Assembly (NCBI RefSeq): GCF_008477545.1
Contig: NZ_VORA01000004.1
Location: forward strand, 1-64,000
From: Roseibium aestuarii
GTDB lineage: Bacteria > Pseudomonadota > Alphaproteobacteria > Rhizobiales > Stappiaceae
Reading direction: 5' to 3'
Length of the DNA stretch: 64,000 nucleotides
Position 1 is the first letter of the stretch. Each line of letters opens with the position of its first letter. The position numbers and the translations under genes were made by a program. The notes beneath the pieces were generated by a model, which did not search any database, had not been told where the DNA came from, and saw only the letters and a program-made list of their open reading frames with translations. This document shows, piece by piece, positions 19,405-28,498 of this stretch.

Positions 19405-20286
19405 TCAAACCGCCCAGTAAGGGTCCCGCCGGAATGCGTTCGAGAGGAAGCCCATGAGCAGGGTCACTCTCTTCAGGTCCCGCAGGTCCGGGTGAGTCAG
19501 AACCCAGAGGCAGTTCGGCGGGGCGAGCGGGTAGGCGAACAGCCGGGAAAGATCACTGCGGCGCATGTCGTCGGGCAGAAGGGTGGCGCCATGTCCCTCT
19601 GCTGCCAGGCTTGCAATGGTGGTCAAGTCATCACAGCACACGGCGGACAACGGCTGGCCGCCTGCCAAAATGGTGCCATAGGCAGGGTGCCGGGCCAGCT
19701 GGCCTGCAGGCGCGATCAGTCTGTGCTGGGGAAGATCCTCAACGCTTTGTAGAGGGGCGTTCGTTTTCAGATAGGCAGGGGCTGCATAGACTGCCCAATC
19801 GATGCTCAGGATACGGCGTCCCCAGAGTTGCTCCGGTGGGGCTTCGGCAACGCGCAGAGCCACATCTGCGCTGCGGTCAGACATGTTCATTTCCTGATTG
19901 GACACCAGGAGCTCAACGGAAATGTCCGGTTGGGCTTCGGAAAATTGGGCCAGATAGCGCGGCAGCACGGTACAGGCGAAGCTGTAGGGAGCCGTGAGGC
20001 GGACAGTGCCGCCCGCACTCTCGTCCCGCCCAGCCACGCGCCGGTCGATTTCTTCAAACGACCGGACGATGCCGATACCTATTTCCCGCATCTCGTTTCC
20101 TGCATCCGTGAGCAGATATCGGCCTTTGACACGGTCAAAGAGGCGCGTTCCTACCTGTTCCTCCAGCGCGGACATGTGTCGGAAGACGGTGGCATGGCTG
20201 ACACCGATACGCTTGGCGGCTTTGACGAGGGAGCCTGTCTCACAAACAGCGAGAAAGACCTTTACGGCATTCCAATCCATTTTCAT
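19405..20286 (-). CDS. LysR family transcriptional regulator
   Basis: This 293-aa LTTR has an N-terminal winged helix-turn-helix (WNAVKVFLAVCETGSLVKAAKRIGVSHATVFRHMSALEEQVGTRLFDRVKGRYLLTDAG, residues 4-62) and an effector-binding domain (about 90-290). It belongs to the group common beside single target genes. It is divergent from the VOC/GST pair across a 103-base gap holding palindromes, so it probably controls them and itself. The inducer is unknown. The gene is slightly less GC-rich than its neighbours. Confidence 0.9.
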   Translation of the reverse strand: MKMDWNAVKVFLAVCETGSLVKAAKRIGVSHATVFRHMSALEEQVGTRLFDRVKGRYLLTDAGNEMREIGIGIVRSFEEIDRRVAGRDESAGGTVRLTAPYSFACTVLPRYLAQFSEAQPDISVELLVSNQEMNMSDRSADVALRVAEAPPEQLWGRRILSIDWAVYAAPAYLKTNAPLQSVEDLPQHRLIAPAGQLARHPAYGTILAGGQPLSAVCCDDLTTIASLAAEGHGATLLPDDMRRSDLSRLFAYPLAPPNCLWVLTHPDLRDLKRVTLLMGFLSNAFRRDPYWAV

Positions 20287-20311
20287 TTCATATTTGCAAT
20301 TGATGGTCTTA

Positions 20312-20345
20312 ATAATGTCTATCGATATCGAAAATGCAACATTAT
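20312..20345. promoter_or_regulatory. Candidate LysR operator between lysR and the VOC gene
   Basis: The divergent gap is AT-rich. It contains the perfect palindrome TCGATATCGA (20322-20331) nested inside a wider dyad ATAATGT (20312-20318) / ACATTAT (20339-20345). Position between a LysR gene and its divergent neighbour is the usual place of an LTTR site. No binding evidence exists. Confidence 0.5.
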
Positions 20346-20389
20346 ATCTTTGGTCTGTCGCTTAAACACGGACTTTGGAAGGTTGGAAA

Positions 20390-20761
20390 ATGATTGGATA
20401 TACGTCTCTGGGAACTGCGGATCTTGCGCGTGCCGCTGTGTTTTATGACGCTCTTTTCGAGGATCTCGGTGCCAAGCGGATCATGACGTTTGATGACTTT
20501 ATCGTCTGGGCTGGTGAGAACGGTGGTACAGCCTTCTCGGTGCATCTGCCCGAGAACGGAAAGCGGTATTCCGTCGGAAATGGCGTGATGATCGCTCTTT
20601 CTGCCAAGGGAAAGGAGCAGGTGGAAAAGATCCACGCCAAGGCCCTGGAGCTTGGGGCGAGTGATGAAGGCAAGCCTGGTTATCGTGCGGAAGGATTTTA
20701 TGCAGCGTATTTTCGCGATCCTGACGGAAATAAGCTGAACATCCATCATATGGCCGGCTGA
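20390..20761 (+). CDS. VOC (glyoxalase/bleomycin-resistance) family protein
   Basis: This 123-aa protein has the two beta-alpha-beta-beta-beta units of the vicinal oxygen chelate fold: IGYTSLGTADLARAAVFYDALFEDLGA at the start and AEGFYAAYFRDPDGNKLNIHHM at the end. The C-terminal FRDPDGN-x-L pattern is typical. No substrate can be named. An in-frame ATG five codons earlier (20375) precedes the Shine-Dalgarno GGAAGG (20377-20382), so 20390 is the better start. Four bases separate its stop codon from the GST start, so the two are an operon. Confidence 0.85.
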   Translation: MIGYTSLGTADLARAAVFYDALFEDLGAKRIMTFDDFIVWAGENGGTAFSVHLPENGKRYSVGNGVMIALSAKGKEQVEKIHAKALELGASDEGKPGYRAEGFYAAYFRDPDGNKLNIHHMAG

Positions 20762-20764
20762 CCG

Positions 20765-21454
20765 ATGCCGGCGGAGCGCTACAGGATCGTAGGGCACAGA
20801 TTGTGCCCCTACGTTCAACGTGTGGTGATCACGATGCTCGTGAAAGGCATGGCATTTGATCGGATCGATATCGATCTGGATGCCAAGCCGGATTGGCTAC
20901 CGGATATCTCACCGGGCGGCAAGGTCCCGGTGCTTGAAGTTCTCCCTGGCATTTGGCTATTTGAGTCCGGCGTCATCGCCAAGTATCTGGACAGTATATC
21001 GGGAGGCGGTCTGTTGCCATCCGAGCCTCTTCCCAGGGCGCAATATGAAGCTTGGCTCAGCTATATTGATGGCCTGTTGAGCATCGTCGCCCGCGTCATT
21101 TATCGCGATGAAGGTCAAGCCGCAGTACAACGCTCTTTGGGGGAGCTGAGAGCGTCTCTTCCTATCCTTGCCGAGCGGATCTCTTCAAGCGGCTACCTTG
21201 CAGCTGACAGCTTCGGTCTTCTGGATGCAGTTCTGGCAACCTTGTTCCGATACTTTCCTGTCCTGAGCCAATTGCCGGGAGGTGAGGGTTTAACGAGCCT
21301 GCCAGATATGCTGGCCGGATGGTGGGAGAGGGTAAAACTCCTGCCGTTCGTTCAGGCAGCGGTTCCCGGTACCTATGAGCAGGAACTGATCAGTTTGATT
21401 GCTGCTCAGACCGGTTACGCCGGGCGTGCTTTCCGCGCCGGTAGCGTTTCCTGA
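20765..21454 (+). CDS. Glutathione S-transferase family protein
   Basis: This 229-aa cytosolic GST has an N-terminal thioredoxin-like domain with CPYVQRV at residues 14-20 (glutaredoxin-like, as in omega-class GSTs), cis-Pro in PGGKVPVLE, and the gamma-Glu-binding FESGVIAKYLD. A helical C-terminal domain follows (YEAWLSYIDGLL onward). Substrate unknown; paired with the VOC protein and LysR it suggests electrophile or aldehyde handling (inference). Base composition is visibly less GC-rich than the surrounding core genes. Confidence 0.88.
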   Translation: MPAERYRIVGHRLCPYVQRVVITMLVKGMAFDRIDIDLDAKPDWLPDISPGGKVPVLEVLPGIWLFESGVIAKYLDSISGGGLLPSEPLPRAQYEAWLSYIDGLLSIVARVIYRDEGQAAVQRSLGELRASLPILAERISSSGYLAADSFGLLDAVLATLFRYFPVLSQLPGGEGLTSLPDMLAGWWERVKLLPFVQAAVPGTYEQELISLIAAQTGYAGRAFRAGSVS

Positions 21455-21501
21455 GGAAGACGGAGCACGGGCTGGGTGGGAGAGCGTGAAGCCTGTCCTG
21501 C

Positions 21502-21921
21502 TCAGTGATCCCCGTCGCAGTGGCGATGATCTGACAGGGCCTTCATCACGTTGCAGTCGGCGATGGGGTGATGGCCGTCGCAGCTGGAGGCGATGCGGGC
21601 GAGTTCCCCTTCCAGCCGCTTGAGCCTTTCGATGCGGGCGCGCACCTCCACGAGCTGCTCGGCAGCGATCCGGTCTACCCGGGCACAGGGCGCTTCCGGA
21701 TGGGCAGAGAGTTCGAGAAGGTCGCGGATGGCCTCCATCGAGAGACCCAGATCCCGGCCGTGGCGAATGAAGGCCAGCCTCTCCCGGTCCCGCTCCTGAT
21801 AGCGGCGCTGGTTGCCCTCGGTCCGGATCGGCGGATCGATCAGCCCCTCCGCCTCGTAATAGCGGATGGTCGGCACCTTCACACCCGTCGCCCGGGCCAG
21901 CGCTCCGATCGAATAAATCAT
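21502..21921 (-). CDS. MerR family heavy-metal responsive regulator (CadR/ZntR/PbrR group)
   Basis: This 139-aa metal-sensing MerR protein starts with MIYSIGALARATGVKVPTIRYYEAEGLIDPP, the winged HTH, followed by the RTEGNQRRYQERDRERLAFIRHGRDLGLSMEAIRDLL region and a dimerisation helix. Metal-site residues: Cys in PCARVDRIAAEQL, and Cys/His in SSCDGHHPIADCNVMKAL, the pattern of Zn/Cd/Pb sensors; the tail HRHCDGDH adds possible ligands. It is divergent from a CDF exporter and is expected to activate it through the spacer-remodelling mechanism of MerR proteins. Confidence 0.93.
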   Translation of the reverse strand: MIYSIGALARATGVKVPTIRYYEAEGLIDPPIRTEGNQRRYQERDRERLAFIRHGRDLGLSMEAIRDLLELSAHPEAPCARVDRIAAEQLVEVRARIERLKRLEGELARIASSCDGHHPIADCNVMKALSDHRHCDGDH

Positions 21922-21930
21922 GCAGCCCTC

Positions 21931-21961
21931 TTGAACCTCTAGTCGCTAGAGGAATTACATA
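21931..21961 (+). promoter_or_regulatory. MerR-type promoter/operator for the CDF exporter
   Basis: A -35 TTGAAC (21931-21936) and a -10-like TACATA (21956-21961) are separated by 19 bp, the overlong spacer typical of MerR-activated promoters. The spacer carries a perfect dyad CCTCTAG (21936-21942) TCG CTAGAGG (21946-21952). It reads rightward to the exporter. The regulator ATG (21919-21921) is adjacent, so autoregulation is likely. Confidence 0.8.
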
Positions 21962-22007
21962 GGGGGAGACACAGCGCAAATGAAGTCCGATTCTGGAGAA
22001 AGATCCC

Positions 22008-22730
22008 ATGGGAGCCTGTTGCGGCCACGACCATTCCGCCAGCTTTGACGGCATGAATGCAGACTACAAGCGGCGTCTCTGGGCGGTCATCGCGCTCAAC
22101 GCGGGCATGTTCGTGGTCGAGATGGTGGCGGGCCAGGCGGCGGGGTCCAAGGCGCTCCAGGCCGATGCTCTGGACTTCTTCGGCGATGCCATGACCTACG
22201 GCATTTCGCTGGCGGTGATCGGCTCCAGCCTGCGCATCCGCTCCACGGCCGCATTGGCCAAGGGCGTCTCGCTTCTGCTGATGGGTCTCTGGGTCGCAGG
22301 CTCAACCCTGTGGCGGGTCTTCACCGTCGGCCTGCCGGAGGCTGAGGTCATGGGCGTGGTCGGCATGATGGCGCTGGCGGCCAATGTGGCGAGTGTCCTT
22401 CTGCTCATGCGCTACAAGGACGGGGATGCCAATGTGCGGTCCGTCTGGCTGTGCTCGCGCAACGATGCCATCGGCAACGTGGCCGTGATGATTGCGGCCC
22501 TCGGCGTGTGGGGCACGGCTTCCGGCTGGCCGGATCTGATTGTGGCGGGGATCATGGCCGCGCTCTTCCTCTCCTCGGCCATCCAGATTCTGGCGCGGGG
22601 CTGGGCGGAATATCGCTCTCCAGAAGGGGCGGGGGCAGCAAGCTGTGCCGCGGATCACGAGCACCACGAGCATGGCCATGCTCACACCCGCGAACCGGCC
22701 CATGATCACGTCCACGGGCATTCGCACTGA
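22008..22730 (+). CDS. Cation diffusion facilitator (CDF) heavy-metal transporter
   Basis: This inner-membrane protein of about 240 aa has six predicted helices starting at LWAVIALNAGMFVVEMVAG. CDF metal-site motifs: ALQADALDFFGDAMTYG in helix 2 and SRNDAIGNVAVM in helix 5. The N-terminus begins MGACCGHDH, a Cys/Cys/His metal-binding start; the tail (about residues 215-240) is His-rich (DHEHHEHGHAHT ... HGHSH). It is expected to export Zn, Cd, Co or similar by proton antiport. Adjacent divergent MerR sensor and operator support metal-inducible expression; the exact metal is undetermined. Confidence 0.9.
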   Translation: MGACCGHDHSASFDGMNADYKRRLWAVIALNAGMFVVEMVAGQAAGSKALQADALDFFGDAMTYGISLAVIGSSLRIRSTAALAKGVSLLLMGLWVAGSTLWRVFTVGLPEAEVMGVVGMMALAANVASVLLLMRYKDGDANVRSVWLCSRNDAIGNVAVMIAALGVWGTASGWPDLIVAGIMAALFLSSAIQILARGWAEYRSPEGAGAASCAADHEHHEHGHAHTREPAHDHVHGHSH

Positions 22731-22742
22731 GGCGCAGAGAGG

Positions 22743-23201
22743 CTATTTCCGGCGCAGGCTGTAGGTCTCCTCGGTGCGGGTCCGTTCCGCATCGTGGGAG
22801 ACCTCGGTGATCTTTGCGTCCAGCCTGTCACCGGCGCCACGGATCTCCAGCAGCTTCGTCATGTAGAAGCCGATGAGCGTGGCGCGCAGGCCGCCACCGT
22901 CACGAAATTCTGCCGTGGTCCAGCCCCACTTGCAGTCCCTGGGAATGCAGGAGGTGAAGGCGCGCACCCGGGCGTGGACCTGATTGTTCTCGCAGCGGGT
23001 TTCAACCTCGAGCCGGGTCAGTTCCTTCGGCCTGGCGCGATCGTTGATCCAGATGCCGTGTTCGGGAAGCGGGCAATAGATGCGCGGGCGCTCCGGCGTG
23101 ACCGGGCTTTGTGCCCGTGCCGGAAGGGGGGCTGCCAGGAAGCCTGCGCACAGGGCCAGCAGAACGGCAAGGCGCGGCAAGAGGACATCTCTGGATGGCA
23201 T
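22743..23201 (-). CDS. Secreted protein of unknown function
   Basis: This 152-aa protein starts with MPSRDVLLPR, a hydrophobic stretch (LAVLLALCAGFLAAPLP) and a likely signal peptidase I site ARAQ. The mature part has four Cys (IYCPLP, RCENN, SCIPRDC), suggesting two disulfides, and IPRDCKWGWTTAEFRDGGGLRATLIGFYMTKLLEI. I do not recognise a named family. The start has GGAG seven bases upstream; the longer upstream frame is not signal-like. It ends 13 bases past the convergent exporter gene. Confidence 0.7.
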   Translation of the reverse strand: MPSRDVLLPRLAVLLALCAGFLAAPLPARAQSPVTPERPRIYCPLPEHGIWINDRARPKELTRLEVETRCENNQVHARVRAFTSCIPRDCKWGWTTAEFRDGGGLRATLIGFYMTKLLEIRGAGDRLDAKITEVSHDAERTRTEETYSLRRK

Positions 23202-23534
23202 GGTGCATCTCCGTGACCTCAGAGTGCATGGCCCGGGTGAAGGAAGCGTTAACACCTTGGTAAGCATTCGAAGGGTCGCAGACGGCAAATGCGGCAATGT
23301 CCCGGGGCGGGAGGCGACCGAAGAGGGAGGCCAGGGCGGCGCGCGAGGCGAACCTGACCCTGGCACAATCTCCATTCACCGCGGGCGGAGCCCACGGCGC
23401 TGATCTTCTCGAAGAAAAGGATCAGAAATCCTGCGGATCTTTCCCGCAGTGGCCCGGATCGGATGGGGAAGAAGTTCCCTCTGGCAGGTCATCCGGGCCA
23501 GTCGGGCAGTCTGTCGACTGCCCTTGCGTGCCGC
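23202..23534. other. Intergenic region between rpsU and a secreted-protein gene
   Basis: No gene is seen in these 333 bases. They contain GATCTTCTCGAAGAAAAGGATC (an imperfect dyad near 23403) and GGGCAGT (23504-23510) paired with ACTGCCC (23517-23523). The latter lies just downstream of the leftward rpsU and may protect its 3' end. No T-run accompanies it. The promoter of the secreted-protein gene probably lies near 23210-23270. Confidence 0.5.
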
Positions 23535-23759
23535 TTAGCGCTTGCGAGCGCCTGCAGCCAGACCTTCGCGCTGAGCCAGCTTGCGCGCAGCCTTGCGGGC
23601 GCGGCGGACGGCTTCACCCTTTTCGCGGGTGCGCTTTTCGGAGGGCTTCTCGTAGGAGCGGCGGGCCTTCATTTCACGGAAAACGCCTTCACGCTGCAGC
23701 TTCTTCTTCAGAACGCGGAGGGCCTGGTCGACATTGTTATCACGAACGAGAACTTGCAA
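23535..23759 (-). CDS. rpsU: 30S ribosomal protein bS21
   Basis: This 74-aa basic ribosomal protein of the small-subunit platform begins [31 protein letters not shown], the universal bS21 core, followed by [29 protein letters not shown]. Alphaproteobacterial S21 proteins have such extended Arg/Lys tails. bS21 helps initiate translation near the anti-Shine-Dalgarno. It is not part of the rpsU-dnaG-rpoD operon known from gammaproteobacteria; the next gene upstream on this strand is a recombinase. Confidence 0.97.
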   Translation of the reverse strand: MQVLVRDNNVDQALRVLKKKLQREGVFREMKARRSYEKPSEKRTREKGEAVRRARKAARKLAQREGLAAGARKR

Positions 23760-23969
23760 GTTATCTCCTTCACTTCAAGATGGGGTTGACGGGAGGCGTG
23801 GTCCGCAGGCGCGCAGGAACGCGCACGTCGGGCCGGAGCCGTGAGCGCGCGACCCTAGCAGCTTTTTCCCAGAATGCACCCCCTGAGGCCGAAAAAACGC
23901 AAAAAATCGCCATTCGTTCCGGCCTTTTGCACCGGCCTATCCCGTAGTTTTCCCGAGGGTGACCATGGG

Positions 23970-24935
23970 TCAGGAGCGGTGCCGCGGGTGGGCCCGGTCA
24001 TAGGCATCGAGCAGCCGGGCGCTGTCGATCTCCGTGTAGATCTGGGTGCTTGAAAGCGATGCGTGTCCCAGAAGCTCCTGAATGGTGCGCAGATCGCCAC
24101 CACCTGCCAGAAGGTGGCTGGCGAAGGAATGCCGCAGGGCATGGGGTGTGGCACTGGCCGGCAGGCCGAGGGCGGATCGCATCTTTTCCATGGCCCTCTG
24201 CACCAGGCGCGGGTTCAGCGGACCGCCGCGCACCCCCACGAAGAGCGGTCCGTTGCCGCTCACCGCATGCGGGCAGAGCTTCAGATAGGTCGCCACGGCC
24301 TGTCCCACGGCGGGCAGCAGCGGCACGATGCGCTCCTTGCCGCCCTTGCCCCGGATCTTCAAGGTCCGGCTCTCCGGTTCCGGCGCCTGGGAGGCCGTGA
24401 GCGACAGGGCTTCCGAAATGCGCAGGCCGCAACCATAGAGCAGGGTCAGGACGGCCGCGTTGCGCGCCTCTACCCAGGGCTCGGCCTCAAGGGCGAGATC
24501 GCTGCTGACGATCTCCATGGCATCGCTGGCCGAGACCGGCTTGGGCAGCGACTTGCCCTGACGCGGTGGGCGCACCGCCGAGGAGGCCGCCGCATTGACC
24601 TCGCCGCGCCGTTCCAGAAACCCGAGGAAGGAGCGGATACCGGCCAGACCGCGGGCGAGTGACCGGCTCTGGGCGCCGGACTGGCGCCGGCGGGCCATGA
24701 AGGCGCGGAAGTCGGAGGGTTTGAGGTCGGCGAGATCCGCAACACCGGGCGCGCCGCCCAGATGATCGGTCAGGAACCGCAGGAACTGGCGCACGTCGCG
24801 CTCATAGGCGACAAGCGTCTTGTCGGCGAGGCGCCGCTCTTCTCCCAGATGGTCGAGCCACTGGGTCAGGCGCTGGTTGAGATCCGGGCGCGCAATGACG
24901 AGGAGCTGATCGGAAGCGGAGGCGGCGGTAGACAT
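23970..24935 (-). CDS. xerC: Tyrosine recombinase XerC/XerD type
   Basis: This tyrosine recombinase of about 321 aa acts at dif-like sites to resolve chromosome dimers. The N-terminal SAM-like domain is about residues 15-105 (HLGEERRLADKTLVAYERDVRQFLRFL), the catalytic domain about 130-320. Catalytic residues: Arg in GCGLRISEALSL, Lys in KGGKERIVPLLP, His-x-x-Arg in TPHALRHSFASHLL, His in LLGHASLSSTQIYT and nucleophile Tyr in IYTEID. XerC versus XerD cannot be settled here, though the position near priA matches XerC in related genomes. An ATG five codons upstream (24950) is an alternative start. Confidence 0.9.
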   Translation of the reverse strand: MSTAASASDQLLVIARPDLNQRLTQWLDHLGEERRLADKTLVAYERDVRQFLRFLTDHLGGAPGVADLADLKPSDFRAFMARRRQSGAQSRSLARGLAGIRSFLGFLERRGEVNAAASSAVRPPRQGKSLPKPVSASDAMEIVSSDLALEAEPWVEARNAAVLTLLYGCGLRISEALSLTASQAPEPESRTLKIRGKGGKERIVPLLPAVGQAVATYLKLCPHAVSGNGPLFVGVRGGPLNPRLVQRAMEKMRSALGLPASATPHALRHSFASHLLAGGGDLRTIQELLGHASLSSTQIYTEIDSARLLDAYDRAHPRHRS

Positions 24936-24989
24936 GCCCCCTTGTGTCACGCAACGCGCAAAGGGTGCGTTAACGCTGGCGGATACGAA

Positions 24990-25018
24990 AAACCCGGCGC
25001 TCGGGAGAGGCCGGGTTT
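24990..25018 (-). terminator. Hairpin terminator downstream of the transaldolase gene
   Basis: Read leftward, AAACCCGGC (25018-25010) pairs with GCCGGGTTT (24998-24990), followed by TT before CG. It sits 162 bases past the transaldolase stop and just upstream of the recombinase gene, so it probably insulates the two. Confidence 0.6.
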
Positions 25019-25058
25019 ATCGAGAGTGTATTGGCGCCCCGTCCACCCTGTTCTCGCG

Positions 25059-25091
25059 GTCCCGGACGAAGCGTCAGCGAAGATCCGGGAC
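25059..25091. repeat. Dispersed palindromic repeat, second copy
   Basis: GTCCCGGA (25059-25066) and TCCGGGAC (25084-25091) enclose CGAAGCGTCAGCGAAGA. Structure and internal sequence parallel the unit at 5502-5536 (CCCGGAC-AAA-GC ... GAAGATCCGGG), so both belong to one interspersed family. Confidence 0.65.
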
Positions 25092-25179
25092 CCGGTGCCA
25101 CGTCTCCCGTTGATGGCGACGCATTCCGGTTCCCGGCTCAAGGCCGGGAAAGCAGGGGTGGATGGCGTAGGCGACTGCC

Positions 25180-25833
25180 TCAGACGATCTTCTGACCGGT
25201 CTTCGCCCAGTCGGCGAGGAAGGTTTCGAGGCCCTTGTCGGTCAGCGGGTGCTTGACCAGAGCCTTGAGGGTGGACGGCGGAATGGTGGCCACATCGGCG
25301 CCGACCAGCGCGCATTCCTTCACGTGATTCGGCGTGCGGATGGAGGCAGCCAGGATCTCGGTCTTGAAGTCGTAGTTGTCATAGATGGTGCGGATCTCGG
25401 CGATCAGCTCCATGCCGTCCATGTTGATGTCGTCCAGACGGCCGATGAACGGGGAGATGTAGGTCGCACCGGCCTTGGCAGCCAGCAGGGCCTGGTTGGC
25501 CGAGAAGCAGAGGGTGACGTTGGTCTTGTGGCCCTGGCTGGTGAGCGCCTTGCAGGCCTTCAGGCCGTCGAGGGTCAGCGGCAGCTTGATCACGACGTTG
25601 TCGGCGATCTTCACCAGCTCGGCGGCTTCCTTCATCATGCCGTCGAAGTCGGTGGCAGCGACTTCCGCGGAGACGTCGCCCTTGGTGATCTGGCAGATCT
25701 CGGCGATGACTTCCTTGAAGTCGCGGCCGGACTTGGCGATCAGGGACGGGTTGGTGGTCACCCCGTCCAGAAGGCCGGTGGCTTCCAGATCACGGATTTC
25801 GGCGGTGTCGGCGGTGTCGACAAAGAATTTCAT
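25180..25833 (-). CDS. tal: Transaldolase / fructose-6-phosphate aldolase family (TalC/Fsa type)
   Basis: This 217-aa small transaldolase starts [36 protein letters not shown]. The Schiff-base Lys is Lys83 in [11 protein letters not shown]. It has [28 protein letters not shown] and [24 protein letters not shown], typical of this subfamily. It either transfers dihydroxyacetone in the pentose phosphate pathway (EC 2.2.1.2) or acts as fructose-6-phosphate aldolase; the sequence alone does not decide. The long upstream frame is rejected because MKFF is the conserved start. It is divergent from priA. Confidence 0.92.
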   Translation of the reverse strand: MKFFVDTADTAEIRDLEATGLLDGVTTNPSLIAKSGRDFKEVIAEICQITKGDVSAEVAATDFDGMMKEAAELVKIADNVVIKLPLTLDGLKACKALTSQGHKTNVTLCFSANQALLAAKAGATYISPFIGRLDDINMDGMELIAEIRTIYDNYDFKTEILAASIRTPNHVKECALVGADVATIPPSTLKALVKHPLTDKGLETFLADWAKTGQKIV

Positions 25834-26047
25834 GGGTTGTGCTCCCTTGTGCGCGCCCGTTAATGGGCACTGTGCGGGCGGGGGCCTTCGGTGCCCCGGT
25901 CCTGTTAAGTCCCAAGTCGAGGTCTCTTTACCGTAGGATGATGACGAGAAGAACCCCCGATTCGCACATGGCTGACATTTTGCGGTACGTACCTCAGGTG
26001 CAGGTGCCGGGACCGGTGGGAATGGACGAACGGAACGGCGGCAAGGC

Positions 26048-28279
26048 GTGAGCGGCGACAAGACCAGCACCGTGTTGGATGACCTCTTCGGCGAGGCACA
26101 GGCAGAGCGCGAGACCATCGTCAGCGTGCTCGTGCCCGTCGCTGTGCCGACAGCCTATACCTACAAGGTTCCCGCCGGCGCGCATGTCCAGCCCGGCACC
26201 ATCGTTCAGGTTCCGCTCGGCTCGCGGCAGGTGCTCGGCTGCGTCTGGGACGGCGCGCCGGATGCGGCGATCAACCCGAAGAAGCTCAAGTCGATCTCCC
26301 GGGTCTATGACAAGGCCCGTCCCCTGCTGCCGGATCTGCGCCGCTTCGTCGAATGGGTCGCCAACTGGACACTGGCTGCACCGGGCATGGTGCTGCGCAT
26401 GGTTCTGCGCTCCGAGGAGGCGCTGGAGGACGAGCCGCCGCTCGCCGCCGTGCGGCGCATCGAGGGGGCAGCCCCCGATCGCATGACCCCGGCCCGGGCG
26501 AAGGTGCTCGACACCTTGTCCGATGGCATGGCCTGGACCCGTTCGGGGCTGGCCGGGGCCGCAGGTGTCAGTGCCTCCGTGATCGACGGTCTTCTGGCGC
26601 AAGGGGTTCTGGAGCCGGTGCTGCTGCCCGGAACCCCACCGACCCCGAAGCCCGATCCCGACTTTGCCCACGTGGACCTGACCCCGGCCCAGGCCGAGGT
26701 TGCCGCCAGTCTGCGGGCGGCCTTCGAGCGGGGCAATGCCGTCTCGCTCATCGACGGCGTGACCGGGTCGGGCAAGACCGAGGTCTATTTCGAGGCCATT
26801 GCCGAGGCTCTGAAGCGCGGCCGTCAGGCGCTGGTTCTGCTGCCGGAAATCGCCCTCACCGAACAGTTCCTGCGGCGTTTCGAGAAGCGCTTCGGCACCT
26901 TTCCGGCCGAGTGGCACTCGGAAATCACGCCGAAGAAGCGCGCCCGCACCTGGCGCGGCGTGGCCAGTGGCGACGTGCGGGTGGTCATCGGCGCCCGCTC
27001 GGCCCTCTTCCTTCCCTTCGAGGATCTAGGTCTGATCATCGTCGATGAAGAGCATGATGCCGCCTTCAAGCAGGATGACCGGGTGCCCTATTCCGCTCGC
27101 GACATGGCGGTGGTCCGCGGCCATCTCTCCCGTTTCCCCGTGGTGCTGGCCTCCGCCACCCCCTCGGTCGAAAGCCGGGTCAACGCGGAGCAGGGGCGCT
27201 ATGCCCGCTATGTCCTGCCCGAACGCGCGTCGGGTGCCGAGCTGCCCGAGATCCGCGCCATCGACATGCGCCAGGAAGGGCCTGAGCGCGGCCGCTGGCT
27301 GGCGCCCGAACTGCTCAAGGCCATCGCCCAGACCTTTGCCGAAGGCTCGCAGAGCCTGCTCTTTCTCAACCGGCGCGGCTATGCGCCGCTGACCCTGTGC
27401 CGCACCTGCGGACACCGCTTCCAGTGCCCCCATTGCAGTGCCTGGCTGGTGGAGCACCGGTTCCAGGGGCGCCTCGTCTGCCACCACTGCGGCCACTTCG
27501 AGAAGATGCCGGAGACCTGCCCGACCTGTTCTTCCACCCAGTCACTGGTGGCTTGCGGGCCCGGCGTGGAGCGGGTCGCCGAGGAGGTGCAGGATCTCTT
27601 CCCCCAGGCGCGCACGCTCATCCTGTCCTCCGATCTGCCGGGTGGGGCGGAGCGCATGAAGCGGGAGATGAAGCTGGTGGAGGATGGCGAGGCCGACATC
27701 GTCATCGGCACCCAGCTTGTCGCCAAGGGCCACAATTTCCCGAAGATGAAGCTGGTCGGCGTGGTCGATGCGGATCTAGGCCTCGCCCACGGCGACCCGC
27801 GTGCCGCCGAAAAGACGTTCCAACTTCTCGCCCAGGTGACCGGGCGTGCGGGGCGCGTGACCGGTGGCGGGCGCGGCTTCCTCCAGACCTATTCGCCGGA
27901 GCATCCGGTGCTGAAGGCGCTCCTCGATCAGGATCGCGATGCCTTCTACCGCATGGAGATCGAGGCGCGGCAGGCAGCCGGGCTCCCACCGTTCGGGCGC
28001 ATGGCCGCCCTGATCCTCTCCGGTCCCGACAAGGCCGCGGCGGAAGGGTTTGCCCGGGCGCTAGTGCGTGCCGCTCCGGCGGACCGTTCCGTCACGGTGC
28101 TGGGGCCGGCGGAGGCGGCACTGGCCATGGTGCGCGGACGTCATCGCTATCGCTTGCTGCTCATCGCCCCGCGACAATTTGACCTGCAGGGCTATCTGCG
28201 GCACTGGCTTGCCAATGGTCCGCGCCCCACGGGTGCGTTGAGGTTGCAGGTGGATATCGATCCGCAGCATTTCCTGTGA
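26048..28279 (+). CDS. priA: Primosomal protein N' (replication restart helicase PriA)
   Basis: This 743-aa replication-restart helicase loads the replisome at stalled forks. Its 3' DNA-binding domain is about residues 15-110 ([20 protein letters not shown]). Walker A is [16 protein letters not shown], Walker [11 protein letters not shown]. The inserted zinc site has eight Cys in [13 protein letters not shown] ... CHHCG ... CPTC, followed by [24 protein letters not shown] and QVTGRAGR motif VI. It starts with GTG in an AGGC-rich context. In many alphaproteobacteria priA precedes the atpHAGDC operon, as here. Confidence 0.96.
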   Translation: MSGDKTSTVLDDLFGEAQAERETIVSVLVPVAVPTAYTYKVPAGAHVQPGTIVQVPLGSRQVLGCVWDGAPDAAINPKKLKSISRVYDKARPLLPDLRRFVEWVANWTLAAPGMVLRMVLRSEEALEDEPPLAAVRRIEGAAPDRMTPARAKVLDTLSDGMAWTRSGLAGAAGVSASVIDGLLAQGVLEPVLLPGTPPTPKPDPDFAHVDLTPAQAEVAASLRAAFERGNAVSLIDGVTGSGKTEVYFEAIAEALKRGRQALVLLPEIALTEQFLRRFEKRFGTFPAEWHSEITPKKRARTWRGVASGDVRVVIGARSALFLPFEDLGLIIVDEEHDAAFKQDDRVPYSARDMAVVRGHLSRFPVVLASATPSVESRVNAEQGRYARYVLPERASGAELPEIRAIDMRQEGPERGRWLAPELLKAIAQTFAEGSQSLLFLNRRGYAPLTLCRTCGHRFQCPHCSAWLVEHRFQGRLVCHHCGHFEKMPETCPTCSSTQSLVACGPGVERVAEEVQDLFPQARTLILSSDLPGGAERMKREMKLVEDGEADIVIGTQLVAKGHNFPKMKLVGVVDADLGLAHGDPRAAEKTFQLLAQVTGRAGRVTGGGRGFLQTYSPEHPVLKALLDQDRDAFYRMEIEARQAAGLPPFGRMAALILSGPDKAAAEGFARALVRAAPADRSVTVLGPAEAALAMVRGRHRYRLLLIAPRQFDLQGYLRHWLANGPRPTGALRLQVDIDPQHFL

Positions 28280-28498
28280 CGAAATTTTGCCTTGATCGCA
28301 CAACAGCATCTCCGCGGCGGGTGCCCGAATCCGCAAAAAAAGCGCGCTTTACCGCCCATTGGTGAAGTTGCACATGGAGAAACCCTGTGCTAATTGAAGC
28401 GCGGCTTTGGGGGAACGGTTCTGCCGTCTTACCTTCTGACCCTGAATTCATCAATAATTTCAATGCCCTGCAGCATGAGGCTGAAAGGGTGTCGAAAT

